From UBA3478 sp038134285 (GTDB lineage Bacteria > Bacteroidota > Bacteroidia > Flavobacteriales > Flavobacteriaceae), in assembly GCA_038134285.1 (NCBI GenBank), contig JAYPUW010000003.1:124001-188000 (forward strand): 64,000 nucleotides of DNA. The letters are read 5' to 3'. Shown here piece after piece: positions 8,437 to 18,155 of this stretch. Every line of letters starts with the position of its first letter. Position 1 is the stretch's first letter. A program made the position numbers and the translations under genes. The notes below the pieces were generated by a model. It saw only the letters and a list, made by a program, of their open reading frames with translations, did not search any database and was not told the origin of the DNA.

Positions 8437-9491
8437 GGGGTGAAATGAATCGGATAAGCCGCTGCTGCTCCATTATCTAGAAGTTCTTTTATAATTTGAG
8501 GTTGAGCCTCTTTGCTTGAGACGATAAAAAAACATCCGCCGCCGCCAGAACCGATAACCTTAACGGCTTCGCCTCCTGCTTCTAAAGCGACTTGCATTTG
8601 GGCCTTCATGGCCTTTGGAGTGTTTTGAATGGCCGTCTCTAAAAAGTATTGATGTTGCGCAATAAGCGCCGCTAATTCAGTGCGACTTTGATACGGGTCG
8701 CTGCCTTGCATCAACTTCAAGGCAGCCTGGGTAATATGATGGTTGGCAATAGCAGCCTCCCAATAGACGAAGAGCTCAGGGGACAATAATGACTCAAATC
8801 TTTTGATATCTTCGGGTTGGGCATTGTGGTAATGGAGTTCGGGCGCCACTTGTTGAACATGTTCTAGGGCCTCAAGTGCACGTTTTTTGGCGAGACTCAA
8901 TACGCCGACAGTCTCTTTAGCGATACCCGATTCCACCAAAATGAGGGGCAAGTCGTGAGGCCTTGTAAGCAGTGCCGTGGTTTTTGACGACGGATAGATC
9001 ACACGTAAGTCTTCAAGGGCAATACTGTAGTGGTCCATCAGACCTCCAGGATCTCCGAAGAACTCCACTTCTGCCTCGTTGGCCCAATCGGCCAATTGTT
9101 GTGGATCGATATTTACGGATCCAAAGGTTTGAATCAAGAAACGCATCCAAGCAATGATTAGTGCTGAAGAAGATGAAATACCTGCATTCACAGGAATATC
9201 ACTTAGGATAAGGATGCGATATCCGCGATCAGGAACAATTCCCTTTCGCGCTAAAACCACTAGAGATGAGGCCAAAAAGTCTCCAACTACAACATCGGCG
9301 GCTTCAATAAACAAAGGGAGCTGCCTAGTTTGATGGAGGTCTTTGAGCTCGAATACAAAGGCTTTTTCTTCCTGCGGAACTGCCTCAAGGGTCAGATAGC
9401 GATCAATACTGGCGGCAATGACCGGAAGCTCTAGGTAGTCTTGGTGGTCGCCAAAAAGGCAAATCCGGGCTGGTGCGCTCACACGTATCAT
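8433..9491 (-). CDS. GHMP-superfamily sugar kinase (galactokinase-like)
   Basis: The 352-residue protein carries all three GHMP motifs. These are the N-terminal sugar-kinase signature APARICLFGDHQDY (residues 7-19), the ATP-binding PVNAGISSSSAL (100-111) and a C-terminal GSGGGGCFF. The first motif resembles galactokinase or glucuronokinase-like enzymes (their form is GEHTDY) rather than mevalonate kinases. It is expected to make a sugar 1-phosphate in the cytoplasm for the nucleotidyltransferase translated next. The gene is divergent from a GH109-like glycosidase, 63 bases away, which suggests but does not prove a shared amino-sugar or galacto-sugar substrate. Confidence 0.82.
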   Translation of the reverse strand: MIRVSAPARICLFGDHQDYLELPVIAASIDRYLTLEAVPQEEKAFVFELKDLHQTRQLPLFIEAADVVVGDFLASSLVVLARKGIVPDRGYRILILSDIPVNAGISSSSALIIAWMRFLIQTFGSVNIDPQQLADWANEAEVEFFGDPGGLMDHYSIALEDLRVIYPSSKTTALLTRPHDLPLILVESGIAKETVGVLSLAKKRALEALEHVQQVAPELHYHNAQPEDIKRFESLLSPELFVYWEAAIANHHITQAALKLMQGSDPYQSRTELAALIAQHQYFLETAIQNTPKAMKAQMQVALEAGGEAVKVIGSGGGGCFFIVSSKEAQPQIIKELLDNGAAAAYPIHFTP

Positions 9492-9554
9492 TCTCTAAAA
9501 ATAATCGAAACTGCGCTTTCTTTTTTTATCTTCAAACCAATAGTACAAGAACCT

Positions 9555-10940
9555 ATGAAACGAAGAGCATTTATTCAATCGACCACATTGACGGCCACCG
9601 CTTTAGGTGCGGTACCAATGGCTTGTTCAACCGTCACTCAAGTTATGGGAGAACGTCCGAGCGATCAAGCCTATATGGGCGGATATGGAGCCGAACCCCT
9701 CAAAGAAGTGAGAGCCGCCTTTATCGGACTGGGCTACCGCGGTAAGGGGCACCTCGAATTTTTTGCAAGCCTCCCCAACACCAAGGTGGTCGCTCTCTCA
9801 GATTTATACGAAGACAATGTGACTAAGAGTGCTGCCTTATGCGCTCAGGCAACCGGTAAACCTTGTGAAGCAGCACAATATTATGGTGACGAATCGGCCT
9901 GGAAAACCATGCTTGAGGAGGTACGACCAGATGCCGTATTCATTTCAACCAACTGGACCAATCACGCCCCCATGGCCATTTCGAGTATGAATGCCGGGGC
10001 GCATGCTTTTGTCGAAGTGCCTATGGCCCTCACCATTGACGAACTCTGGGATATCGTAAATACCTCTGAACGCACAAAGCGCCATTGCATGATGATGGAG
10101 AACGTCAATTATTCGCGTGATGAGTTGATGTTCCTCAACATGTGCCGTCAAGGACTCATCGGTGAATTACTGCACGCTGAGGCTGCCTACATTCACGAGC
10201 TCCGTTGGCAGATGAACGAGGTCGAACGCGGAACGGGTTCTTGGCGCACCTACCACTATGCACATCGAAACGGTAATCTGTATCCGACTCACGGACTGGG
10301 TCCGGTGGCCCAGTACATGAATATTGGGAGAACCGAAGACACCTTTAAACGTCTGACTTCTTTTTCGACCCCTGCGCGAGGCAGAAAGCGTTTTGCCGAA
10401 ATGAATTTTGCCCCAGATCACAAATGGAACGCTCTAGATTTTAAAGGTGGAGACCTTAATAATTCACTAATCAAGACACATTTAGGAAGAACCATTATGG
10501 TGCAGTGGGATGAAACTTCTCCACGCCCCTACACCAGACACAATTTGGTTCAGGGAACTCTAGGAACCTTAGCCGGATTCCCAACGCGTGCTGCTTTTGA
10601 GGGCGGGCTAGAAGGCATCTCAGAAGACCATCACCGTTGGATACAGGGCGAACAGCTTCAAGCACTCTATGAAAGATACGACCACCCCTTGTACAAACGC
10701 TTAAATGAGGCCGCCGCCAATAGCGGTCATGGGGGGATGGATGGCATCATGATGTATCGCATCGTAGAATGTTTGCAGCAAGGTTTGCCTTTAGATCAAA
10801 ACGTATACGAAGGTGCGCTTTGGAGCGCCGTCACCGAGTTAAGCGAGCGTTCAGTAGCGCAAGACGGAATGCCTCAAGACTTTCCGGATTTCACTCGAGG
10901 TGATTGGAAGCAAACGGCTCCGCTTCACATCATTAGCTAA
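9555..10940 (+). CDS. GH109-type Gfo/Idh/MocA protein (alpha-N-acetylgalactosaminidase-like)
   Basis: I choose the ATG at 9555, not an upstream in-frame start, because it begins a Tat-like signal (RRAFIQ, residues 3-8) with a cysteine at residue 24; the protein has 461 residues. The NAD-binding loop GLGYRG (58-63) is followed by an NTNTNHAP-type region. The GH109 hallmarks HAEAAYIHELRW, NLYPTHGLGPVAQYM and NSGHGGMDGIM are also present. GH109 enzymes hydrolyse alpha-GalNAc by a bound-NAD oxidation mechanism, and Tat export fits a protein folded around NAD in the cytoplasm. Other exported Gfo/Idh enzymes remain possible. Its stop overlaps the stop of the GntP gene by four bases. Confidence 0.82.
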   Translation: MKRRAFIQSTTLTATALGAVPMACSTVTQVMGERPSDQAYMGGYGAEPLKEVRAAFIGLGYRGKGHLEFFASLPNTKVVALSDLYEDNVTKSAALCAQATGKPCEAAQYYGDESAWKTMLEEVRPDAVFISTNWTNHAPMAISSMNAGAHAFVEVPMALTIDELWDIVNTSERTKRHCMMMENVNYSRDELMFLNMCRQGLIGELLHAEAAYIHELRWQMNEVERGTGSWRTYHYAHRNGNLYPTHGLGPVAQYMNIGRTEDTFKRLTSFSTPARGRKRFAEMNFAPDHKWNALDFKGGDLNNSLIKTHLGRTIMVQWDETSPRPYTRHNLVQGTLGTLAGFPTRAAFEGGLEGISEDHHRWIQGEQLQALYERYDHPLYKRLNEAAANSGHGGMDGIMMYRIVECLQQGLPLDQNVYEGALWSAVTELSERSVAQDGMPQDFPDFTRGDWKQTAPLHIIS

Positions 10941-12232
10941 GACGTCAGCGCGTGCCCAAGAACCAATAGAATGAGGCCCGTCACGCCTTGTAATAGCGTG
11001 GCAAAGGTGTGGTATTTATAGGCCTGAGCTACACTGAGATTTCCGAATTGAGAAACAATCCAGAAGTAAGAATCGTTGGCGTGAGAAACGGTCATGGCTC
11101 CGGTACCTACCGCGATAATGACCCATACCTTACCCATCTCACTGTCGAGCCCCATGGCGGATAACAGAGGAAAAACCATTGCACTCGCCGTGATGATTGC
11201 CACCGTCGAAGATCCTTGAGCGGTTTTCAGAAAGGCCGCAATGAGAAAGACAATGATCAGACCCCATTGGTTGCCCTCAAACCAAACTCTCATGTGCTCT
11301 TGTAGCGCGAGTTTACTGATTATAAGGCCTAGGGTTCCTCCCATAGCCGTAATGATTAGAATAGGTGCAGCGATTTGAATACCCTTACTGATGCTCTCTG
11401 AAAAACTGATCACTCCTGGGGTGTGCAACAATGAAAATGAGATGAGCATTCCGGCGCCCAAAGCAAGTGTTGGGTCAATGTTGATGGCAGTTGAAAAGGC
11501 ACTCAGGGCTAAAAGAACAATCGGCAGAAGGATAGGCGCTAAAGATTTCGCCAAACTTGGAAGTGGAGTGGCTTCTTCAGAGGCTACAATTTCTTCATCC
11601 GATTCGAACATTAGGTTGAGGTCAACACGTTTACTCACCCATTGGGCGTAGGTTGCACCCACCAATACCAATATAAAAGCAATCGGAGCGCCCACTACTA
11701 GGAGCAGTCCGAGGTTCTCGAGCCCGAGATTGGCTGCAGCCGCGAGCGGACCGGGTGTCGGAGGCACCAGGGTGTGGGCCGCGAACAGTCCGGTCGACAA
11801 GGCAATGGTGAGAGCGAGTAGTGGTACCCTTGATCGCCTAGAGAGTTCTTTGTTCAGCGAAGACAATATCACAAAGGCAGAATCACAAAAGACCGGAATC
11901 GAGACGATAAATCCTATCGATCCTAGAACATAAGGAAGGGGCAATTGCTGCAAATAAACCATCAGTGATTGGGCAATGCGTTCTGTGGCTCTCGTATGTT
12001 CAAGCACTACGCCTATGATCGACCCGAATAAGATGAGCAGTCCGATACTGGCCGAGGTCTTACCAAATCCTTCACCCAAGAGACCTCCCAAGTCTCTTAG
12101 AGGAATGCCAGTTAGTAGGGCAAGCATAACACTCGAGACGAGCAGTACAAAAAAAGCAGGCCACTTTAGTTTGGTGGTACCAAAGATGATCCAACCAATA
12201 ACCAGCAGAAGTGCGATAAGACCTTGCGTCAT
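10937..12232 (-). CDS. GntP-family permease (gluconate/glycerate type)
   Basis: The 431-residue protein is very hydrophobic, with about 12 transmembrane stretches. It shows GntP-family features such as the loop around TLVPPTPGPLAAAANLG and the end segment KTAQGSSTVAIITASAM. GntP carriers bring in gluconate-like sugar acids by proton symport at the inner membrane. The gene starts one base into the stop of the glycerate kinase gene, so D-glycerate is the most economical substrate guess. It is the last gene of a five-gene minus-strand cluster. Confidence 0.9.
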   Translation of the reverse strand: MTQGLIALLLVIGWIIFGTTKLKWPAFFVLLVSSVMLALLTGIPLRDLGGLLGEGFGKTSASIGLLILFGSIIGVVLEHTRATERIAQSLMVYLQQLPLPYVLGSIGFIVSIPVFCDSAFVILSSLNKELSRRSRVPLLALTIALSTGLFAAHTLVPPTPGPLAAAANLGLENLGLLLVVGAPIAFILVLVGATYAQWVSKRVDLNLMFESDEEIVASEEATPLPSLAKSLAPILLPIVLLALSAFSTAINIDPTLALGAGMLISFSLLHTPGVISFSESISKGIQIAAPILIITAMGGTLGLIISKLALQEHMRVWFEGNQWGLIIVFLIAAFLKTAQGSSTVAIITASAMVFPLLSAMGLDSEMGKVWVIIAVGTGAMTVSHANDSYFWIVSQFGNLSVAQAYKYHTFATLLQGVTGLILLVLGHALTS

Positions 12233-13356
12233 TATTTTGGGGTATTAAAATGAAAATGAAAGACCCGAGAAACGGCAGCCTCGAGAAGCTCTGCCGCATT
12301 TTCTTTACTTTCTTTTAAGCTCATGGGACCGGGTTGAATGCTAAAAACACCAGAGAATCCTTGCCTAAAGAGTGGCTCGGCCGACCCATTCAAGGCTCCA
12401 CAAAAGGCGATAAGGGGTTTGCCTAAAGCCGCACAGCGCGCACTCAGCGCGCTAGGCAATTTTCCGCCTAGTGTTTGGCCGTCGATCTGACCTTCGGCTG
12501 TAATGACAAGGTCGGCATCAACTATCTTTTGGTTGAGGTCGGCCAGGTCTGCGAGCAGTTCAAAGCCAGAGACGAGCTCGGCCCCCAGCAGGGTATGTAG
12601 TCCTGCAGAAGTCCCTCCGGCGGCTCCTCCTTTGGCCAGGGTGCTGCAATCGATGTTGGTTAAGCGCTTCACCTGATCGGCAAATTGAGAAAGGGCGCTT
12701 TCGAGCACCTCAACTGTCCTTGAATCGGCCCCTTTTTGGGGGGCAAAGGTGTGAGTAGCCCCTTGCAGACCCAATAGGGGGTGTTCTACATCTGACGCGA
12801 TGCTGAGATTGAATTGAGGAATAGCCTCTACATCGATGTGCGCCAATTGTTGAAGGGCTAATCCTCCAGGTTCTAGGAGTTCACCCTTGGTGTCACTAAA
12901 CAACCCGCCTAGTGCGGATAAGATTCCAGTGCCCGCGTCATTCGTGGCACTACCACCAACACCAAGATAGATTTGAGTGCATTCGGCATCCAAGGCATGT
13001 TTGATTTGTATGCCTGTACCATAAGTAGAGGTCAGGCGCGGATCGCGTAACTCGGGTTCAATTTGCCATAGCCCAGAAGCTTGTGAGAGCTCGATCCATG
13101 CCGCAGGCCGGTCTTTAAATCGAAAGTAGGGTGCTTTGATGGGACGCCCCAGTGCATCCACGGTAAGGGTTTCGATTCGCGATCCTTCAAACAGCCGTTC
13201 AAGTAGATCGAGTGCGCCCTCTCCACCATCTGAAAAGGGCAGCTCTACGCATGCATTCACCTCTGAAAAAGGAGCTAATCCTCTGGCGATAGCCGCAGCC
13301 ACCTCAGTGGCGCTTAGGCTCTCTTTAAAAGAGTCAGAAACGATGAGTACGCGCAT
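12232..13356 (-). CDS. Glycerate kinase (GlxK/GarK type)
   Basis: The 374-residue protein matches the type I glycerate kinase family in length and motifs. It begins VLIVSDSFKESLSATEVA, has PFSDGGEGALD, then the glycine-rich GVGGSATNDAGTGILSALGG and GAAGGTSAGLHTLLGA. It phosphorylates D-glycerate, usually to 2-phosphoglycerate, feeding lower glycolysis. It shares a single base with the start of the GntP permease gene and one base with the stop of the amidohydrolase gene, so the three are almost surely cotranscribed. Confidence 0.93.
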   Translation of the reverse strand: MRVLIVSDSFKESLSATEVAAAIARGLAPFSEVNACVELPFSDGGEGALDLLERLFEGSRIETLTVDALGRPIKAPYFRFKDRPAAWIELSQASGLWQIEPELRDPRLTSTYGTGIQIKHALDAECTQIYLGVGGSATNDAGTGILSALGGLFSDTKGELLEPGGLALQQLAHIDVEAIPQFNLSIASDVEHPLLGLQGATHTFAPQKGADSRTVEVLESALSQFADQVKRLTNIDCSTLAKGGAAGGTSAGLHTLLGAELVSGFELLADLADLNQKIVDADLVITAEGQIDGQTLGGKLPSALSARCAALGKPLIAFCGALNGSAEPLFRQGFSGVFSIQPGPMSLKESKENAAELLEAAVSRVFHFHFNTPK

Positions 13357-14906
13357 TAATTGACTCCGGGTTGTTTCAAGCTAAAACCTTCTTCGACTTT
13401 GGCATCGGTCACCATCTTTTTGACTTTATCGAGTAGGCCCTTGGCATCATAAATCACTCCATTACTGATGGTGTATTTTACCCCTCCGGCACGTACCACC
13501 TCGTTGTCTTCAGTGAGCTTAATGGCCCCTGTACCGTATAGCACTTTGAGATTTTTAAGTGGATTTTCGCTTACCAGAATCATATCGGCCTGTTTACCCA
13601 CTTCTATACTTCCGATCTGATCGGCAACACCTAAGGCTTCAGCTCCATTGAGGGTGGCAGCGCGGATCACTTCGAGCGGATGGAATCCAGCCTCTTGCAA
13701 GAGTTCTAATTCGCGAACGTAGGCGAATCCGTAGAGTTGAAATATGAATCCAGAATCAGATCCGGCAGTAACACGTCCGCCTCTATTCTTGTACTCGTTG
13801 ATAAAGGTCATCCAAAGCTGGTAATTTTTTCTCCAGTTGATTTCTTGTGAGGTTCCCCACTCGTGCCAGTACGACCCATGAGAAATCTTAGAGGGCTGGT
13901 AGAAGCGCCAAAGCGACGGAAGGGTGTATTCTTCGTGCCACTCGGCTCTTCTTGCGCGATGCAGATCGCGGTTAGCCTCGTAAATATTGAAGGTCGGATC
14001 TAAGGTGAAATCTAGATCAAGTAGCTCGTTCAGTACGGCGTTCCAATGGTCTGAATAGGGTGCTGCGGCTTGTTCCCAAAGGCGTCCGGCCTCTTCAAAG
14101 CGGTGTTGTTCGTTCTGATAGTTGTAATCGGCAGGGTAGTCTTGAATGGTGCGGTCTTCAAATAGTGCCTCTGGCAATCCGTACCAGTGCTCCATCGAGG
14201 TCAGTCCTGCGCGTGCTGAATGCAACACATTCCAGCGAGCAACACTCATTTGCGCGTGGTGACAGGCAGATCCCAAACCTAGTCGTTTGTTTTCTTCAAG
14301 AGCCGCTTGCATAATTTCAGGGGCAGCGCCGAAAAATTTGATTCCGTCTGCTCCTTTTTTAGCATTGTTGCGGACCCATTCGCGCGCCTCTTCCGGAGTC
14401 GTTATTTCTTTACTTCCTGAACCAAACCTCGTGTAGGCGAAGATACGGGGAGCAATAATTTCATTCCGTTCCGCCTTTTTCTTAAGGTCTAGTGTCCAGT
14501 CGAGTCCACGGCCGCTGGGCTCACGTACGGTTGTGATTCCGTGGGCCAACCAAAGACTAAATACATAGTCCCAATCGGCTCCTTGTTCAGCGCCACCAAT
14601 GTGCCCGTGCATGTCTACAAATCCAGGAAGCAGAAACATGCCTGTGGCATCGATTTCTTTTCCGCCTGGCTTTAGGGCAGGTCGTCGGCTGTTGTTGATG
14701 GCAACCCCAGGGTATCCCACAACGCGGACCTCTGAAATTTTATCGTTTTCAACAACCACATCGACAGGGCCAAGAGGTGGAGCCCCATTACCGTTGATGA
14801 GCATTGCGCCCCGAATGATAAGTTGATTGAAGGGCCCTTCGGCCAAGTCTTGAGCAGATAAGCTAAACGTCGCCGCTACAAGCAGTGCCAGTATCCATTT
14901 TTTCAT
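13356..14906 (-). CDS. Exported metal-dependent amidohydrolase
   Basis: The 516-residue protein has a Sec signal (residues 1-19, ending SLSAQ) and the amidohydrolase-superfamily fold. Metal ligands appear as HGH (His100, His102), a likely carbamylated lysine in GADGIKFFG, a CHHAQ histidine, EHW, and a late Asp in TAGSDSGF. The end GSIEVGKQADMILV is a standard family signature. Relatives cleave amide or ester bonds of peptides, dipeptides or cyclic amides in the periplasm; the substrate here is unknown. It lies three bases after the dehydrogenase gene and overlaps glycerate kinase by one base. Confidence 0.85.
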   Translation of the reverse strand: MKKWILALLVAATFSLSAQDLAEGPFNQLIIRGAMLINGNGAPPLGPVDVVVENDKISEVRVVGYPGVAINNSRRPALKPGGKEIDATGMFLLPGFVDMHGHIGGAEQGADWDYVFSLWLAHGITTVREPSGRGLDWTLDLKKKAERNEIIAPRIFAYTRFGSGSKEITTPEEAREWVRNNAKKGADGIKFFGAAPEIMQAALEENKRLGLGSACHHAQMSVARWNVLHSARAGLTSMEHWYGLPEALFEDRTIQDYPADYNYQNEQHRFEEAGRLWEQAAAPYSDHWNAVLNELLDLDFTLDPTFNIYEANRDLHRARRAEWHEEYTLPSLWRFYQPSKISHGSYWHEWGTSQEINWRKNYQLWMTFINEYKNRGGRVTAGSDSGFIFQLYGFAYVRELELLQEAGFHPLEVIRAATLNGAEALGVADQIGSIEVGKQADMILVSENPLKNLKVLYGTGAIKLTEDNEVVRAGGVKYTISNGVIYDAKGLLDKVKKMVTDAKVEEGFSLKQPGVN

Positions 14907-14909
14907 GGG

Positions 14910-16475
14910 TTAAAAAATAAAATCTGTGTTTAAAAAATTACTTTGATCGGCGTCTAAAATGTCTTTGACCGTCTCTTTGTTGACCTCATTTTCTTTGAAG
15001 GCCAAAAAAGAGCGGATAGAGAACGAACGCAAGGCGTCGTGCACGCTGAGAGTGGCTTGTCCTGAATCTTTTCGCCCGGTAAAGGGGTAGATGTCTGGTC
15101 CGCGTTGACAGGCTGAGTTCAGATTCACGCGGCATACAAGGTTGACCAGCACATCGATGAGATGGGCCAATTGATTGGGGTCACGTCCGAATACACTTAC
15201 CTGTTGGCCGTAGTCAGAGGTAGCCATGTCGTTTAGGGGAGTGTCGAGATCCTCGAAAGAAATCACCGGAATGACAGGGCCAAACTGTTCTTCTTGATAT
15301 ACCCGCATTTCTCTGGTGACCGGGCACAAGACTGCTGGCCAAATAAAATTGTCAAAGCGCTGGCCTCCTTTTTTGTTCATGATTTTGGCGCCTTTGGCCA
15401 AGGCATCGTCAATCAATTCTTGAATGTAATCGACCTTATTGGATTCTGGTAAAGGAGTAAGCCATGCGTTTTCGTCCCAGGGCTCTCCAAAACCGAGTGC
15501 ATCTACAGCCGCACAGAAAGCCTCTAAAAAGCGCGCTCTGATATGCTCGTGAACGTAAAGAATCTTGAGGGCAGTACACCGTTGGCCGTTGTAACTGAGC
15601 GTTCCAGAAATACATTCGTTAACTGTCAGGTCAAGGTCGGCATCGGGCAATATAATCCCAGGATTCTTTGCTTCTAATCCGTAAACCGTCCGCAGACGAT
15701 TGCTCTTTGGATGCAACTCCTGCAAGGCATTTGCCGAACTACTGTGACCGATAATGGCCAGAGCATCTACCTTTCCTGTTTTCATGATGGGTGAGGCGAT
15801 AGAGCGCCCGCGCCCGAAAAGGATATTGACCACGCCTTTAGGAAAACATTCCTTAAACGCGTCTAAGAGTGGAGTAATCAGTAAAACCCCGTACTTTGCT
15901 GGCTTGAACAGGGTGGTGTTTCCCATGATGATAGCCGGAATAAGCAAGCTAAAGGTCTCGTTGAGCGGATAGTTATACGGCCCCAAACACAACACTACGC
16001 CTAGGGGTGCACGGCGAATATGCGCATACACTCCTGAGTTTTTTTCAAACTGCCCTGAGGCGCGATCGAGGTCTTTATAGGCTTCTATCGTATCGTAAAT
16101 GTATTCCACCGTCCGGTCGAATTCCTTGTAGGCATCAACTTTGTTTTTGATAATTTCCCACATTAAGAGTTGAACCACCTCTTCGCGCTTGGTTTTCATT
16201 TGTTCTACAAAGGCCAGCATGCAGTTGATGCGGTCTTTCACCTTCATGGTGGGCCATGCTCCTTTACCATGATCGTAAGCCAGTAAAGCGGCGTCTAAGG
16301 CTTCGAGCGCCTGCTTTTCGCCAAGATCAGGAATTGATCCGAGTCTTGTTTTGGCGTATCCGGATACGGCACCGTTAAGGGTTGAAAATACGTCTTGGGT
16401 GGGGCCGTTCCAATCAACGAGTTCTCCGTTGATCAGATACGAGCGGTGTTCTACTTGTTGTAATTGGGGTCTCAT
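14910..16475 (-). CDS. NADP-dependent glyceraldehyde-3-phosphate dehydrogenase-like aldehyde dehydrogenase (GapN type)
   Basis: The 521-residue protein is a full-length aldehyde dehydrogenase. The segment LGPYNYPLNETF, the catalytic-glutamate region GLEAKNPGI and the catalytic-cysteine motif NGQRCTALK (near residue 300) are those of non-phosphorylating GapN enzymes, which turn glyceraldehyde-3-phosphate into 3-phosphoglycerate. In this cluster it could equally oxidise a related aldehyde such as glyceraldehyde to glycerate. No signal peptide is seen, so it is cytoplasmic. Its start overlaps the amidase stop as ATGA. Confidence 0.85.
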   Translation of the reverse strand: MRPQLQQVEHRSYLINGELVDWNGPTQDVFSTLNGAVSGYAKTRLGSIPDLGEKQALEALDAALLAYDHGKGAWPTMKVKDRINCMLAFVEQMKTKREEVVQLLMWEIIKNKVDAYKEFDRTVEYIYDTIEAYKDLDRASGQFEKNSGVYAHIRRAPLGVVLCLGPYNYPLNETFSLLIPAIIMGNTTLFKPAKYGVLLITPLLDAFKECFPKGVVNILFGRGRSIASPIMKTGKVDALAIIGHSSSANALQELHPKSNRLRTVYGLEAKNPGIILPDADLDLTVNECISGTLSYNGQRCTALKILYVHEHIRARFLEAFCAAVDALGFGEPWDENAWLTPLPESNKVDYIQELIDDALAKGAKIMNKKGGQRFDNFIWPAVLCPVTREMRVYQEEQFGPVIPVISFEDLDTPLNDMATSDYGQQVSVFGRDPNQLAHLIDVLVNLVCRVNLNSACQRGPDIYPFTGRKDSGQATLSVHDALRSFSIRSFLAFKENEVNKETVKDILDADQSNFLNTDFIF

Positions 16476-18043
16476 TCTGTGGGTAAGGCGTTAATAAATT
16501 GCGGTGCCTTTCGCACCTGAGTCGCCTGCTCAAAATCATAGGCAATTCCGATAAGGAGTGGTTCTTGGTAGCGACTAGCGAAAAAACTAACCCCTACTGG
16601 TAGTTCTCCCACAAAACCTGCGGGAACAGTGATATTCGGGTATCCTGATTGCGCTGCCGGGCTCGAGCTTCCCATACCAAAGTGATCGCCATTGATCACG
16701 TCTATAGTCCAGGCAGGTCCTCCGGTTACCCCCATGATGGCATCGAGCCCATGGGTCTCAAGGGCGTTGTCTATGGCGGCTCTAGAGTTCTCAGTCACCT
16801 TTTGATATGCTTCTTTGTATTCAGGGTCTTCTAGAGATCCCATTTCTGCGGCGCGTTCAAGGTGTTCTTGGCCAAAGAAAGGCATTTCAACTGCCGCATT
16901 TTCTTTATTGAAAGATATAAGGTCATCGATGTTGGTGATCGGACTGTCAGGGCGAGAGGCAAAATAGTTATTCAAACCGTCTTTGTATTCATAAAGCATC
17001 AATGTGTAAGAAGCTTTGCCAATGTTTGAGCGCTCTGGTAATTCAATATCTCTGATGACTTCGGCTCCCTGAGCCTCAATGGTGGCCACTGCTTGTTCGA
17101 GTATGACGTCAACCTTTTCATGATTGCCGAAGGTGCCCTTAAGAATTCCAATGCGTTTGCCTTTTAACGCATTTTCATCGAGAAACTGCGTGTAATCGGC
17201 ATGAAGCTCTGCGTCTGATGTGGCCCTATCGTGGGTATCAATTCCCGCCATTGCTCCTAAGAGTACCGCGGCATCACTAACCGTTCGCGCCATAGGCCCA
17301 GCTGTGTCTTGGGTTTCTGAGATTGGAATAATACCGTCTCTGCTGACTAGTCCTACTGTCGGCTTGATACCAACCACTCCGTTGGTCGAAGACGGACACA
17401 CCACCGAGCCATTCGTCTCAGTGCCTACCGCTAGGGTGGCAAAATTGGCAGAAACGGCGGCTCCTGAACCAGAGCTTGAGCCGCATGGACTGCGATCGAG
17501 CACATAGGGGTTTCGGGTTTGACCTCCGCGGCCTGACCATCCGCTTGAAGATCGCGTTGACCTGAAATTGGCCCATTCTGATAGATTGGTCTTTCCGAGG
17601 ATGATTGCTCCTGCTTCACGCAAGCGCTTAACCACAAAGGCATCGTCTGGTGCCGGCCCAAAGGCCAAGGCCATTGATCCTGCAGTGGTGAGCATTTGAT
17701 CACCGGTATCAATATTGTCTTTGATTAAAATGGGGATGCCGTGTAGAGGTCCGCGCAGTTCGCCTTTTGCCCGCTCTTTGTCTAGTGCTCGGGCGATTCC
17801 TAAAGCATCAGGATTCAGTTCTATCACACTATTTACCTGATCATCGTAGGCTTCAATACGATCGAGGTAGTAAGTGACCAACGACTGAGCACTGAGTGAA
17901 CCGTCGCGCATCATGTCTTGCAGTTCAGCAACCGTGGCTTCTTCGAGAACTAAACTATTAGTTTCAGAAGTGCTTGATGCACAAGAAGCTAAAACCATTA
18001 GACCGAACAAAAGGAGGATATTTTTTACCATAAAACGATACAT
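16472..18043 (-). CDS. Amidase-signature family lipoprotein
   Basis: The 523-residue protein starts with a lipoprotein signal (VLASC, cysteine 21; an ATG four codons in is also possible). It carries the amidase signature: Lys in LHGIPILIKDNIDT, the glycine-serine stretch CGSSSGSGAAVSAN, and the second serine in TETNGSVVCPSS. These give the Ser-cisSer-Lys triad. Such enzymes hydrolyse small amides, and here would act outside the inner membrane. It is the first gene of the cluster with GapN, amidohydrolase, glycerate kinase and GntP, so its product may be imported by the last gene; this link is inference. Confidence 0.88.
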   Translation of the reverse strand: MYRFMVKNILLLFGLMVLASCASSTSETNSLVLEEATVAELQDMMRDGSLSAQSLVTYYLDRIEAYDDQVNSVIELNPDALGIARALDKERAKGELRGPLHGIPILIKDNIDTGDQMLTTAGSMALAFGPAPDDAFVVKRLREAGAIILGKTNLSEWANFRSTRSSSGWSGRGGQTRNPYVLDRSPCGSSSGSGAAVSANFATLAVGTETNGSVVCPSSTNGVVGIKPTVGLVSRDGIIPISETQDTAGPMARTVSDAAVLLGAMAGIDTHDRATSDAELHADYTQFLDENALKGKRIGILKGTFGNHEKVDVILEQAVATIEAQGAEVIRDIELPERSNIGKASYTLMLYEYKDGLNNYFASRPDSPITNIDDLISFNKENAAVEMPFFGQEHLERAAEMGSLEDPEYKEAYQKVTENSRAAIDNALETHGLDAIMGVTGGPAWTIDVINGDHFGMGSSSPAAQSGYPNITVPAGFVGELPVGVSFFASRYQEPLLIGIAYDFEQATQVRKAPQFINALPTE

Positions 18044-18155
18044 CTTCTCTTCAATTTTAACCTTTGATAAGGTAGTGAAAAAATTGAATTATGCTCGTTT
18101 ACTCTTTGAGTAGTTTGTGCTACTTAAAGCACTAACTTTCATTAGAATCCAACCC

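Noticed and set aside
9441..9554. Upstream start of the GH109-like gene
   Set aside because: The added 38 residues run into the divergent kinase gene and hide the Tat signal that begins at 9555.
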